NCBI GenBank assembly: GCA_015232335.1
Contig: JADFZV010000005.1
Location: forward strand, 57,628 to 121,627
From: Alphaproteobacteria bacterium
GTDB taxonomy: Bacteria; Pseudomonadota; Alphaproteobacteria; Rhodospirillales; WMHbin7
DNA: 64,000 nucleotides
Direction: 5' to 3'
Position numbers and translations under genes: made by a program
The notes under the pieces: generated by a model
What the model saw: only the letters and a program-made list of their open reading frames with translations
Databases searched by the model: none
What the model was told of the DNA's origin: nothing
Shown: in pieces, positions 52,046 to 64,000 of the stretch
How the letters are laid out: each line of letters begins with the position of its first letter
Numbering within the stretch: the stretch's first letter is position 1

Positions 52046-53737
52046 CTATCCGATCAGGCGGACGCGCTTCTGGTCTTCGATTTTCACCTTGCCCGCCCCT
52101 CTCAGATAGGAGGTCACGACATCATGGCAAGGAGGGCCGTCGACCTCCTGCATCGAGGCCCAGCCCGCCGCCTTATAGCGCCGGTTGAGGTCCATCGGCT
52201 TGCCGCCGATCATGAGATCGGAAATGCGCTCGCCGAAGGGCTTTCTGGGATCGATGGCGTAGGAAACGCCGCCCACGCGCACCATGTCGCCGCCCTGGCG
52301 GGCATAGGGATCGGCATGAAACAGGTTATTAGCCACATCCTCCATGATCGACTTGACCTCGGTTCCCGGAAGCGGGCGCGACCAGGTGTTGGGATAGGTC
52401 AGGCCAGTATGGGTGAACACGTCTTCCAGGGTGATTGCCTGACCGGGCAGGATGCTGATGCCCCAGCGGAAGCCCGGCGAGAAGGCAACCTCGGCATCGT
52501 AATGCTTCATCAGGGCGTCCAGAATGATCTCGTCGAAGGGGCCGTTGAAATTGCCACGCCGCCAGAGAAGCGATTCCGAAACCGCCAGCTTCTCGGCCAA
52601 TTTGTCCTTGAAGGGAGCGCGGATGTCCGCAATCAGCTTGGCCATGGCGGGATCAGGCGCAATCGCATTCGAAAGCACGGGGATCAGCTTGTATCTGAAG
52701 CCGCGCACCCGCTTGTCCTTGACATCAAGATCAAGACGCGACAGCCATTTGCCATGGGCGCCCGACTGGATGACCAGAGTTTCGCCCACCTTCAGGGGTT
52801 GGGCCAGGGCATCGTGCGTATGGCCGCCCAGGATGACGTCGATGCCCTTGACCCGGCTGGCCATCTTCATATCGACCGAGAAGCCGTTGTGGCTCAAGAC
52901 AACAACCACATCCACCTTTTCCTTGGTGCGAAGCGTATCGACATGCTCTTGCACTCTGCCGTCCTCGATGCCGAAGGTCAGATCGGGCACGAAGCGCAGG
53001 GGGTGCGAGATCGGCGTATAGGGAAAGGCCTGTCCGATGACGCCGATCCTGACTCCGCCCGCCTCGCGCACCGTATAGGGTTTGAAAACCGGCTCAAACC
53101 ATTGGGTGTCGCGCACATTATGGGCCACGAAATCGCCCTTGAAGACGCCCTGCTTTTCGGCGTCTCCAAAATACTCTTTCACCTTTCCGATTCCGTAGGT
53201 GAATTCCCAGTGCGGCGCGAAAACATCGATGCCCAACTGGTTGATGACGTCGATCATGTCGCGCCCTTGCGTCCACAGCGATGTGGCCGAGCCCTGAAGG
53301 GTGTCGCCGCCATCCATCAGCAGCACCTTTCCCGGGCGCTCGGCTTTGACGCGCTTGACCAGCGAGGCGACATGGGCATAGCCGCCCATGGGACCCAATT
53401 TCGCCGCCAGTTCGGAAAAACTGAGGTGGGTATAGGCATGCGCCTCCAGCGATCCCGGCTTGAAGCCGTAATGCTTCAAAAGCGCTTCGCCGGTAAGATA
53501 GGGCGGCTTTCCGGCCTCGGGTCCCACGCCATACAGCTTGTCGGGTTCGCGGTAATGCACGGGCAGTAGGGTAGCGTGGCTGTCCGTCATGTGCAGCAGC
53601 GTCACATTGCCCGTTGCCTCGAAATCGGTCAGATTCTCAGGCGTCATCTCGGCTGCGATGCTGCGCCCAGAGATCAGGGATGCCCCCGCCGCCACGGCGG
53701 CCAAGGCAAGAAAATCGCGCCGTGTCACGTCATCCAT
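52046..53737 (-). CDS. soxB: SoxB, sulfate thiol esterase of thiosulfate oxidation
   Basis: A 563-residue dimanganese enzyme that releases sulfate from the SoxY cysteine. A Tat leader (VTRRDFLALAAVAAGASLISG) is followed by the metal ligands in LHMTDSHATLLPVHYREPD, LMDGGDTLQGSATS, LSHNGFSV and GGHTHDAL. ATG at 53737 is preferred to upstream codons because GGAGGC precedes it and the leader then fits. A long hairpin at 53760-53792 stands just upstream. Confidence 0.95.
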   Translation of the reverse strand: MDDVTRRDFLALAAVAAGASLISGRSIAAEMTPENLTDFEATGNVTLLHMTDSHATLLPVHYREPDKLYGVGPEAGKPPYLTGEALLKHYGFKPGSLEAHAYTHLSFSELAAKLGPMGGYAHVASLVKRVKAERPGKVLLMDGGDTLQGSATSLWTQGRDMIDVINQLGIDVFAPHWEFTYGIGKVKEYFGDAEKQGVFKGDFVAHNVRDTQWFEPVFKPYTVREAGGVRIGVIGQAFPYTPISHPLRFVPDLTFGIEDGRVQEHVDTLRTKEKVDVVVVLSHNGFSVDMKMASRVKGIDVILGGHTHDALAQPLKVGETLVIQSGAHGKWLSRLDLDVKDKRVRGFRYKLIPVLSNAIAPDPAMAKLIADIRAPFKDKLAEKLAVSESLLWRRGNFNGPFDEIILDALMKHYDAEVAFSPGFRWGISILPGQAITLEDVFTHTGLTYPNTWSRPLPGTEVKSIMEDVANNLFHADPYARQGGDMVRVGGVSYAIDPRKPFGERISDLMIGGKPMDLNRRYKAAGWASMQEVDGPPCHDVVTSYLRGAGKVKIEDQKRVRLIG

Positions 53738-53759
53738 GACTGCCTCCGCAATGTAAGAA

Positions 53760-53792
53760 AATCTCCCCAGCACACAAGGTGCCGGGGAGATT
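53760..53792 (-). promoter_or_regulatory. Hairpin with T run between soxXA and soxB
   Basis: On the minus strand a 14-base stem with one mismatch (53792-53779 and 53773-53760, five-base loop) is followed by TTTCTTAC. It could attenuate transcription into soxB or protect the upstream mRNA. It lies directly after the soxXA stop. Confidence 0.6.
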
Positions 53793-53802
53793 GATCGGCC
53801 AG

Positions 53803-55104
53803 TTAGTGACCCAGACCGGGTACGCGCAGAACCTTGCCCTGGCCGAAGAAGGCCAGATACAGCTCCAACTCCGCATACTCGATCGAATCGCCCGGGATGA
53901 AGTTCATCCCCAGGGGAAGCGTGCACCACTGGAAGCGCTTGCGGATATCCCACACCTTCGAGAAGTTGGTGCGGAAGGTGGGGAAATGCAGATTCATCGG
54001 CATGTCCACCTTGGGCAGCTTGCGCCCGCCCAGGAACTTGTTGCCGCCCCTGTCTTCCAGATGGCAATCGGCGCAGGCATGATTTCGCTGACCGACGCGA
54101 TTGTAGAAAGTGGCCTTTCCACGTTCGAGGGCCGCCTGCATCTCGGGCGTGGACAGGTCGATATTCTGCTTCATGCCGTTCGACGCCATCTTGATGGCCA
54201 CCGTGGTCAGGATGTTATCGTTGCCCTGGGTGGGCAGGAGATTGGCCCCCATGGTGTCCTTGCTGTGCGGCGCCAGGAAATCCTCGATCGACATGGTGCG
54301 GCCATAGATTTTCGAGAACTGGGGCCATTTTGTGGCAACCCCCACCATCTTGGCGGGACCGCCGGCATGGCAGGACTCGCACGTCTTGCCGTTGGGTCCC
54401 GCCTTCTTCCAGACTTTGGCCGAAGCCGCCTCGGCCATGGCGATGGCTGGGTTGTTGGTGGGATCTAGATTGTCGCCGAAGCCTTCGGAGACATAGCGCG
54501 TTGCGGGATCGATGTTGGGATCCTTGCGCTTGACCGCCGGACCCTTCTGGCTTTGCAGATAGGCCACCAGATGCACGATCTCTTCGGGCGTGAAGGCACC
54601 CGAAGTGCCCCAAGGCGGCATATAGCTGTCCTTGTTGAACGAGCGCATGTCATAGACCATCGAATAGACCAGTTCGTCGGGGAACTTCTTCTCGCCGAAC
54701 TTGACGAGCGAGGGTCCGACATCGCCCATCGGCCAGATATCGTCGCGCACCACATGGCAGCCCGTGCAGGGCGCCTTGCTGCGATCCTGGAACAATTTTT
54801 TGCCCTTCTCGGGATCGCCCTTGACGTCCTTGGGCATCTCGGCTTTGACCACCGGCGGCGAGGCGATGGACTCGTTATAGGCGTAGGTGCGGTATTTCGA
54901 CCAATTCGTATTGGCAAAGGGCTTGTAAGGATCTTCGTTATAGCGCACCTGAAGCTTCTTGCCCTCTTTCTCCTCGATGGGAGCGGCGGATTCCTTGATG
55001 GCCTGCGACGTCCATTCGATGGGCGCATAGGCGGCGCAAGCGGCGACAAACAGCACCGCGCCCGCAGCCAGAAGCTTGGTCTGCCAGGATTTCATGATTG
55101 GCAT
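53803..55104 (-). CDS. soxXA: Fused SoxX-SoxA c-type cytochrome (433 aa)
   Basis: One protein contains both partners of the SoxXA complex that links thiosulfate to SoxY. Residues about 100-195 are SoxX-like (CTGCHVVRDDIWPMGDVGPSL, then MPPWGTSGAFTPEEIVHLVAYLQS). Residues about 205-433 are SoxA-like with CESCHAGGPAKMVG, CADCHLEDRGGNKFLGG and the RKRFQWCTLPLGMN Cys ligand. Three CxxCH haem sites are present. No other free cysteine stands between CESCH and CADCH, so the first SoxA haem lacks a Cys partner. The N-terminus has LFVAAC, a possible lipobox. GGGGAGG precedes the ATG at 55104. Confidence 0.9.
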   Translation of the reverse strand: MPIMKSWQTKLLAAGAVLFVAACAAYAPIEWTSQAIKESAAPIEEKEGKKLQVRYNEDPYKPFANTNWSKYRTYAYNESIASPPVVKAEMPKDVKGDPEKGKKLFQDRSKAPCTGCHVVRDDIWPMGDVGPSLVKFGEKKFPDELVYSMVYDMRSFNKDSYMPPWGTSGAFTPEEIVHLVAYLQSQKGPAVKRKDPNIDPATRYVSEGFGDNLDPTNNPAIAMAEAASAKVWKKAGPNGKTCESCHAGGPAKMVGVATKWPQFSKIYGRTMSIEDFLAPHSKDTMGANLLPTQGNDNILTTVAIKMASNGMKQNIDLSTPEMQAALERGKATFYNRVGQRNHACADCHLEDRGGNKFLGGRKLPKVDMPMNLHFPTFRTNFSKVWDIRKRFQWCTLPLGMNFIPGDSIEYAELELYLAFFGQGKVLRVPGLGH

Positions 55105-55133
55105 AGGTACCTCCCCTGATCGGCTGTTCTTAG

Positions 55134-55454
55134 TTAGAAAGCAACATCGACCGAGCCGGTGTGCTTCTCGCCCGTGGTATCCTCGAAGGTGATGGTGAGC
55201 TTGCCCGGCTCATTGACCTTCAACGGAAATTCGATGAAGGGATTGGCGCTTAAGGACTGCGTCATCTCGCCCGTCATGATGGTCTTGCCGTTATAGGTGA
55301 CGGTGACGGTATGGATGAAATTATAGACTTTCTCGACGATCTTACCGTCCTTGCCGCGCTCGACCACTTCCATGGGATGGGTGACGAGGGCGCGCACGGA
55401 AACCAGTTCGCCCTTGGCGATGGTTTTGGGAAGGCGAATCTTGACTTCGGCCAT
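55134..55454 (-). CDS. soxZ: SoxZ, sulfur carrier complex subunit
   Basis: A 106-residue protein with an Ig-like beta-sandwich, partner of SoxY. MAEVKIRLPKTIAKGELVSVRALVTHPMEV and FEDTTGEKHTGSVDVAF are typical. AAGGAG lies upstream of the ATG. It has no leader and is exported with SoxY. It is separated from soxXA by 29 bases and from soxY by 54. Confidence 0.94.
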   Translation of the reverse strand: MAEVKIRLPKTIAKGELVSVRALVTHPMEVVERGKDGKIVEKVYNFIHTVTVTYNGKTIMTGEMTQSLSANPFIEFPLKVNEPGKLTITFEDTTGEKHTGSVDVAF

Positions 55455-55508
55455 GATGAAATCTCCTTGCGGACGAGTTGAGGCGAGGGAGCGGGGCGAG
55501 GCTTAAAC

Positions 55509-56036
55509 TCAGCCGCCGCAGCCGCCCACCGTGACGCGCACTTCCTGGGTTGCCTGAAACAGGCTGCCGTCGCTCATCTCGGCCACGGCGCGCACATTGC
55601 TGGTTGCGCCCAGGCGCAGATTGGTTCCGACCAAGGCCCCTCCGGCATCGGCCGAGAAGGTGTATTTCGCCGTCATCGGCCTGCGGTTCTTGTCCACGAT
55701 CAGATAGATGGCCTTGACGAATTTCCCCTTGGCCACCGCCGCACTTTTAACCTCGACCCGGGCGGGGACGACCGAGCCGTTCTCGGCAATCACGGGAATC
55801 TTGAAGTCCATCATGTCGCCCGCATCCTTAATCGGACGCTTGGCGAACAGACGCTCCATGGTCTGGGACAATTCTTCCTCGGGCTGAACGCCGCTGGCCT
55901 GGGCCAGGGCTTGGCTTGGCGTCAGAACCATTGACCCCAGCGCCATGACGGCAGCACCGGCGCCAGCGATTCGCGCTCCCCCCTCAAGGACAGAGCGGCG
56001 TGACAAGCAAACATCTGCAGTGAATGGGCGATTCAT
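55509..56036 (-). CDS. soxY: SoxY, sulfur carrier protein
   Basis: The 175-residue product has a Tat-type leader (LSRRSVLEGGARIAGAG) and ends in VTVGGCGG, the swinging-arm motif whose Cys carries the sulfur intermediate. The mid-part LVGTNLRLGATSNVRAVAEMSDGSLFQATQEVRV is typical. AGGGGAG precedes the ATG. On the minus strand TATAAT at 56076-56071 would start a transcript about 28 bases before the ATG, without a clear -35. Confidence 0.95.
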   Translation of the reverse strand: MNRPFTADVCLSRRSVLEGGARIAGAGAAVMALGSMVLTPSQALAQASGVQPEEELSQTMERLFAKRPIKDAGDMMDFKIPVIAENGSVVPARVEVKSAAVAKGKFVKAIYLIVDKNRRPMTAKYTFSADAGGALVGTNLRLGATSNVRAVAEMSDGSLFQATQEVRVTVGGCGG

Positions 56037-56255
56037 CTTGGTCTCCCCTGTTTCACGAAGATTATCGTGTATTATATTGTAATTCTACCGGAGCACATCG
56101 TTTTCTCCGTGCTGTAAAAAAGCTTATTCAACGAAAATTTTGAAGTCCACAAAAATCACAATTACATAATATGATGTGTACAAGATGTATAAGTAGTTTT
56201 GCCAGGCAGCAGAGACTCCAAGGACGGCAGGATCGTTTGAATTCAGTCGCTTGGA
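56037..56255. promoter_or_regulatory. AT-rich sox upstream region
   Basis: This 219-base stretch is markedly AT-rich against the rest of the window. It holds a minus-strand TATAAT (56076-56071) and short inverted repeats, TTCAA-N8-TTGAA near 56140 and ACAT-N6-ATGT near 56165, that may bind a regulator. No gene is seen. Confidence 0.45.
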
Positions 56256-60600
<4,345 letters not shown>

Positions 60601-60629
60601 GCGATGTTCCTTCGCTTAACGAGACAAAA

Positions 60630-61502
60630 TCAGATATCGATGGACTTGAGGGCGGCGCGGAAATCGTCGGCCAGATCGGGCCGGTCGAGTCCGAAGACGA
60701 CGTTGGCGTGCAAGAAGCCCACCTTGTCGCCGCAATCGAAGCGCTGACCCTCGAAGCGAAGACCGTGAAAGGGTATCTGGCCGATGGTCTTGGCCATGGC
60801 GTCGGTCAACTGAACCTCGCCGCCAGCGCCGCGCTGTTGCAATTCGAGATAGTCGAACACCTTGGGATGCAGGATATAGCGCCCAATGATGGACAAAGTG
60901 GAAGGAGCGGCATCGGGGTCGGGCTTTTCGACCAGCCCCTTGGCGCGGGCCAAACGCCCGTCGTCCTTTTCGACGTCCAGAATGCCGTAGCGTTTGGTAT
61001 GTTCGCGCGGCACATCCATGACGGCCACCATGCTGCCGCCGGTTTCCACCCAGGCATCGACCATCTGACGCAGGCAGGGCACACGGGCGCGCACCAGATC
61101 GTCGGGCAGAAGCACGGCAAACGGTTCTTCGCCCACCAGATCGCGGGCGCACCAAACGGCATGACCAAGGCCCAACGGCTCTTGCTGGCGGGTATAGGAA
61201 ACCTGGCCAGACTTCGGCATCCAGGAGGTGACGGCCTCGATCTCCTTGGTCTTGCGCCGCTCAAGCAGCAGGCGCTCAAGCTGGGGGGAATGATCGAAAT
61301 GGTCTTCAAGGGCGACCTTGCCGCGTCCGGTGACGAAGATAAAATGTTCGATCCCGGCGGCCTGCGCCTCTTCGACAGCATATTGAATCAGGGGCTTGTC
61401 GACGACGGGCAGCATCTCCTTGGGCATGGCCTTGGTGGCGGGAAGAAACCGGGTGCCCATGCCGCCAACGGGAAACACCGCCTTGCGGACGCGTCTTGTC
61501 AT
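60630..61502 (-). CDS. galU: UTP-glucose-1-phosphate uridylyltransferase
   Basis: It makes UDP-glucose. KAVFPVGGMGTRFLPATKAMPKEMLPVVDKPLIQYAVEEA is the nucleotide loop and signature; VLLPDDLV and GLVEKPDPDAAPS follow. The ATG at 61502 gives MTRRVRKAVFP, the normal start, with GAGGGC upstream; a longer frame to 61589 is unlikely. It heads a four-gene operon (galU-ugd-pgm-pmm/pgm). Confidence 0.96.
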   Translation of the reverse strand: MTRRVRKAVFPVGGMGTRFLPATKAMPKEMLPVVDKPLIQYAVEEAQAAGIEHFIFVTGRGKVALEDHFDHSPQLERLLLERRKTKEIEAVTSWMPKSGQVSYTRQQEPLGLGHAVWCARDLVGEEPFAVLLPDDLVRARVPCLRQMVDAWVETGGSMVAVMDVPREHTKRYGILDVEKDDGRLARAKGLVEKPDPDAAPSTLSIIGRYILHPKVFDYLELQQRGAGGEVQLTDAMAKTIGQIPFHGLRFEGQRFDCGDKVGFLHANVVFGLDRPDLADDFRAALKSIDI

Positions 61503-61628
61503 GTTGAAGCCCTCGCAGAAATCCGTCGTTAACTCGTGGCCACCCCGGAATCGGAGCGCTGCGTGTTTTTGCCACAGCCGAAGGGCCACGGCAACCGGAC
61601 GGTTCGCAAGGAGAGAAGAAAAACGGTC

Positions 61629-61955
61629 TCAGGCAGCCAGACGGGGGAGGGATGGCGCCTTTTCCCGAGGCAGGGAACCCACCTTCGGATGCGAGCGTTC
61701 GGCCACGAACCGGCCATCGGCCACACGCTCGATATCTGTGCGCACAAGGCCGATATCGGCCAGTTCGCGGTCATCCATGGCCATCAATTCGCCCTGAATC
61801 CGGCGCTTTTCCATCCAGCCTGCGACTCCCAGGGCCAAGCGCACCGCCGCTTGGGCCAGAAATGCGCCAACGCCCGGCTGCCCCAAAGACAGATCCTGGT
61901 CAGCGGGCGTATAGCTGGCCATCCAGCCGGTCGAGTAGACATTTTGCTTGTACAT
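61629..61955 (-). CDS. DUF1127-type small protein
   Basis: A 108-residue protein with the short DUF1127 (YjiS-like) motif ELMAMDDRELADIGLVRTDIERVA in the middle and a less conserved flank on each side. Small arginine-rich members of this family in alphaproteobacteria affect RNA turnover and phosphate uptake. The conserved part lies at about residues 55-80. A minus-strand terminator at 62116-62082 separates it from any upstream transcript. It lies upstream of galU but is probably independent. Confidence 0.78.
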   Translation of the reverse strand: MYKQNVYSTGWMASYTPADQDLSLGQPGVGAFLAQAAVRLALGVAGWMEKRRIQGELMAMDDRELADIGLVRTDIERVADGRFVAERSHPKVGSLPREKAPSLPRLAA

Positions 61956-62280
61956 GGGCCTGTAACTCCATTCCTATCGCTGAAATGCGCGATTGCCCAC
62001 AACATACAGTAAATCATTGCAGATTTGATGATGCTAATTTTGCATTGCAGCAATTCAATGCCTGCATACAGGTGCTGCGACAAAAAAACGCGACGGAACA
62101 ATGAAGTGCCGTCGCGATAAGGTGCGGGATCAATATGCCTAACAGCCAAAGGTTAACCACCGCATATTGCCCAGCCTTGAATGCGATATGTGGATATTGC
62201 AAATCAATGTGAATGCTTATTAATGCCTGAATTGTGCTAGAAACCTCTCCCCTCGCCTCGCTTTGGAAAGCAGACGGTTC
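61956..62280. other. Divergent intergenic region with candidate small RNA
   Basis: This 325-base gap lies between the minus-strand DUF1127 gene and the plus-strand Sel1 gene. A strong terminator read on the minus strand (62082-62116) ends a transcript for which no gene is seen, so a small RNA from about 62200 to 62082 is possible. The right part is AT-rich and should hold promoters for both directions. Confidence 0.5.
62082..62116 (-). terminator. Rho-independent terminator, minus strand
   Basis: CGCGACGG (62116-62109 on the minus strand) pairs with CCGTCGCG (62096-62089) around a 12-base loop and is followed by TTTTTTT (62088-62082). No known gene reads into it. Confidence 0.82.
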
Positions 62281-63942
62281 ATGCCCCTACCCTCCTTCAA
62301 GAACGGCCTGATGCGGCTTGCCCCCATCTTCCTGCTGCTACCCCTCCTTCTACTGTCCACGGCGCCCAAGGCGGTCGAGCCCGGCCCGGCCCCCGTCCTG
62401 ATGCTTTTGAAGCTGATCGAAACCGGCGATCTGGACTGGCTGAAGCAGATGGCGGACAAGGGCTATCCCATTGCCGAACTGTCGCTGGCGCGCGCCTACC
62501 GCCTGGGTAAGGGGATCGAGCGCGACCCCGCCCGGCAGATCCACTGGACGCAAAAGGCGGCTTCGCAGGATTTCGTCTGGGCCCAATATGAAATGGGACG
62601 TATCCACGAAAGCGGAGAAGGCACAGCCGCCAATCTGGAAGAGGCAATCGTCTGGTACCGCAAGGCAGGAGAGCAAGAGCATATTCCCGCCCTGCGCAGG
62701 CTGGCCGATCTCAAGGACGGTGCCGATGCCGGCGAAGGCTGGCGGGCGAAACTGACCAGGACCGAGGAGCAGGAGCGGCGTTATCAGGCCCTGCTGCGCG
62801 ACGTCCAGGCCAACAAGATGTCCCAGGAAGCCGCCTACGAGGCCCTGACCGCACTTGCCCAGGAAGGATTCGCCAAGGCCCTGGCGGATCAGGGCGGAAG
62901 ATTGGTCGATGGGCGCGGCGTCGAACGCGACACCGCCCAGGGAATCAAACTGTTGAGAGAGGCCGAAGGCAAGGGCGTCCACGGCGCCATGTTCGCCCTG
63001 GGCATGATCCATGCGCAGGGCCGGGGCGTCGAGCGCGACCATGCCCAGGCCATCGCCTTCTTTCGCAAATCCCTTCTCGGCAATTTCGTTCCCGCCTTCA
63101 CCCGTCTGGCCGCGATGACCGAAACCGGCGAGGGCGTGCCCCAGGACCTTGACGAAGCCATCCTGCTTTATCGCATGGCGGCCGAGCAGGGGGAAAGGGT
63201 GGCGCAGCGCCGCCTGGGCGAATTGGCAGAGGCTGGCTTTGGCATGCAAAAGAATTCCGACATCGCCCTTCAGTGGTACAAAAGGGCTGCCCAGGGCGGC
63301 GACGCCAAGGCCAGGGAGGCCCTGACTCGGCTGGGTAAGCCGGAAGCCGTTTCCGCACCGGCTGCAACAGCACCGGCGGCACCGTCCGTGCCCACGACTC
63401 TCAAAATCAAGGCCCTGGCCCTGGCGGTCGATTCGACCTGCCACGGATTAAGCGAGGACGAGCGCGGATTGATCGAAACATCGTTGAAGGCAGAGGCCCT
63501 CAAGCAGAATCTGCCCTTCGAGCCGATGCTGGCCGAGGCAAGTGCAGCCGCTGCCCAAAAGCCCTGCGATGCCACCACGGCCAAGGCCATGCGCAATGGT
63601 CTGGCCCTGGCCATACGACCGCGCTACCAGGAATTCGTCGATAAGGACGCCGAGGGAAAATTATGGGCGGCCCTGCTGCCGGCCAGACTGGTCAATCGAC
63701 GCTGCGGCTTTTTCGGCGCGGAAAGCGCTGGCGCCCTTGATCGCTTCGCCAACGCCTTGGATGAACGAATTCAGGAGCGGGCGAAAGGAGATCCCGCCCT
63801 CTCCGCCACCATCACCATCGTCGAAGAGGAATTCGCCAATCACGCCAATAAAAGCACCTGCGACGCCGCCGCCCGCCAAAAAGTCGAACAAATGCTGAAA
63901 GTCGCCAACAACGCTGCAAAAAAGAGCGGTAAGGAGTTTTAG
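62281..63942 (+). CDS. Sel1-repeat secreted or membrane-anchored protein
   Basis: About 553 residues. A hydrophobic N-terminus (LMRLAPIFLLLPLLLLSTAP) acts as a signal or anchor. From about residue 60 to 345 there are Sel1-type repeats, for example GYPIAELSLARAYRLGKGIERDPARQIHWTQKAA, GEGTAANLEEAIVWYRKAGEQ, GRGVERDHAQAIAFFRKSLLG and GEGVPQDLDEAILLYRMAAEQ. An Ala/Pro linker (about 360-375) leads to a helical C-terminal region rich in Lys, not recognised. The ATG at 62281 is chosen over a TTG at 62263. A MITE-like end begins at 63948, just after the stop. Confidence 0.85.
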   Translation: MPLPSFKNGLMRLAPIFLLLPLLLLSTAPKAVEPGPAPVLMLLKLIETGDLDWLKQMADKGYPIAELSLARAYRLGKGIERDPARQIHWTQKAASQDFVWAQYEMGRIHESGEGTAANLEEAIVWYRKAGEQEHIPALRRLADLKDGADAGEGWRAKLTRTEEQERRYQALLRDVQANKMSQEAAYEALTALAQEGFAKALADQGGRLVDGRGVERDTAQGIKLLREAEGKGVHGAMFALGMIHAQGRGVERDHAQAIAFFRKSLLGNFVPAFTRLAAMTETGEGVPQDLDEAILLYRMAAEQGERVAQRRLGELAEAGFGMQKNSDIALQWYKRAAQGGDAKAREALTRLGKPEAVSAPAATAPAAPSVPTTLKIKALALAVDSTCHGLSEDERGLIETSLKAEALKQNLPFEPMLAEASAAAAQKPCDATTAKAMRNGLALAIRPRYQEFVDKDAEGKLWAALLPARLVNRRCGFFGAESAGALDRFANALDERIQERAKGDPALSATITIVEEEFANHANKSTCDAAARQKVEQMLKVANNAAKKSGKEF

Positions 63943-63947
63943 TTTTT

Positions 63948-64000
63948 GGCTCTTCGACGTTTGATGTGGAATCGAGCCAGATGGGCGACATGAATTTTAC
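63948..64000. mobile_element. Start of an ISL3-like terminal repeat, cut by the window end
   Basis: GGCTCTTCGACGTTTGATG follows the Sel1 stop and matches the inverted right end of the element at 43641-43819 (GGCTCCTCGACGTTTCC). Both insertions lie immediately after a stop codon and a T-rich stretch. Whether a full insertion sequence or another MITE follows is not visible. Confidence 0.55.

Noticed and set aside
52124..53569. A 481-codon open frame on the plus strand
   Set aside because: It is antisense to soxB, which has all its metal-binding motifs.

Overview
The window looks like an alphaproteobacterial chromosome, most likely from the Rhodospirillales (Magnetospirillum-like). The evidence is the gene order ruvC-ruvA-ruvB-ybgC-tolQ-tolR-tolA ... 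tolB-pal-cpoB-tilS-ftsH-folP, a sox thiosulfate-oxidation operon, DUF3422, DUF1127 and YebC genes, and fairly high GC. The first 4.6 kb looks visibly more AT-rich. I place the organism from gene content only.

Bases 1-21.2 kb are an accessory glycan-type locus. It holds a truncated SGNH-like gene, two GSCFA proteins (one fused to TPR and sulfotransferase-like regions), an MDR dehydrogenase, and two members of an unrecognised family (5.7-7.2 and 15.2-16.6 kb). It also has an RmlD-like reductase, a small-molecule kinase, a zinc-finger sugar C-methyltransferase-like protein, a split transketolase, two radical SAM proteins (one B12-binding), two related GT2-like proteins and two sugar-nucleotide epimerases. 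The set suggests a modified sugar or surface polymer with methyl, two-carbon and sulfate decorations; the product cannot be read from sequence.

Bases 21.2-37.2 kb are the conserved minus-strand folP-ftsH-tilS-cpoB-pal-pal-tolB / tolA-tolR-tolQ-ybgC-ruvBAC-yebC block. It is interrupted between tolB and tolA by two plus-strand genes, one a frameshifted phage-type lysozyme. A palindromic repeat is translated inside folP, and a second copy forms the 3' end of a membrane protein gene at 38.1 kb.

Bases 37.3-50.3 kb hold a HAD phosphatase, two related membrane proteins, phoH, two overlapping CRP/FNR regulators, a methyltransferase-like gene, a CYTH protein, a small zinc-finger protein, a DUF3422 protein, tldD and a GNAT-nitrilase fusion. 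A higBA toxin-antitoxin island sits in the 3' end of tldD, bounded by 29-bp direct repeats and followed by a 270-bp MITE-like element. Another MITE-like element lies at 43.7 kb.

Bases 50.4-56.0 kb are a minus-strand sox operon (Y-Z-XA fusion-B-F-S) without soxCD in the window. Bases 56.3-61.5 kb are a sugar-nucleotide supply operon (galU-ugd-pgm-pmm/pgm) that makes UDP-glucose and UDP-glucuronate. The end carries a DUF1127 gene, a candidate small RNA terminator and a Sel1-repeat protein, followed by the start of what looks like an insertion-element terminal repeat. No tRNA, rRNA or CRISPR array was seen.
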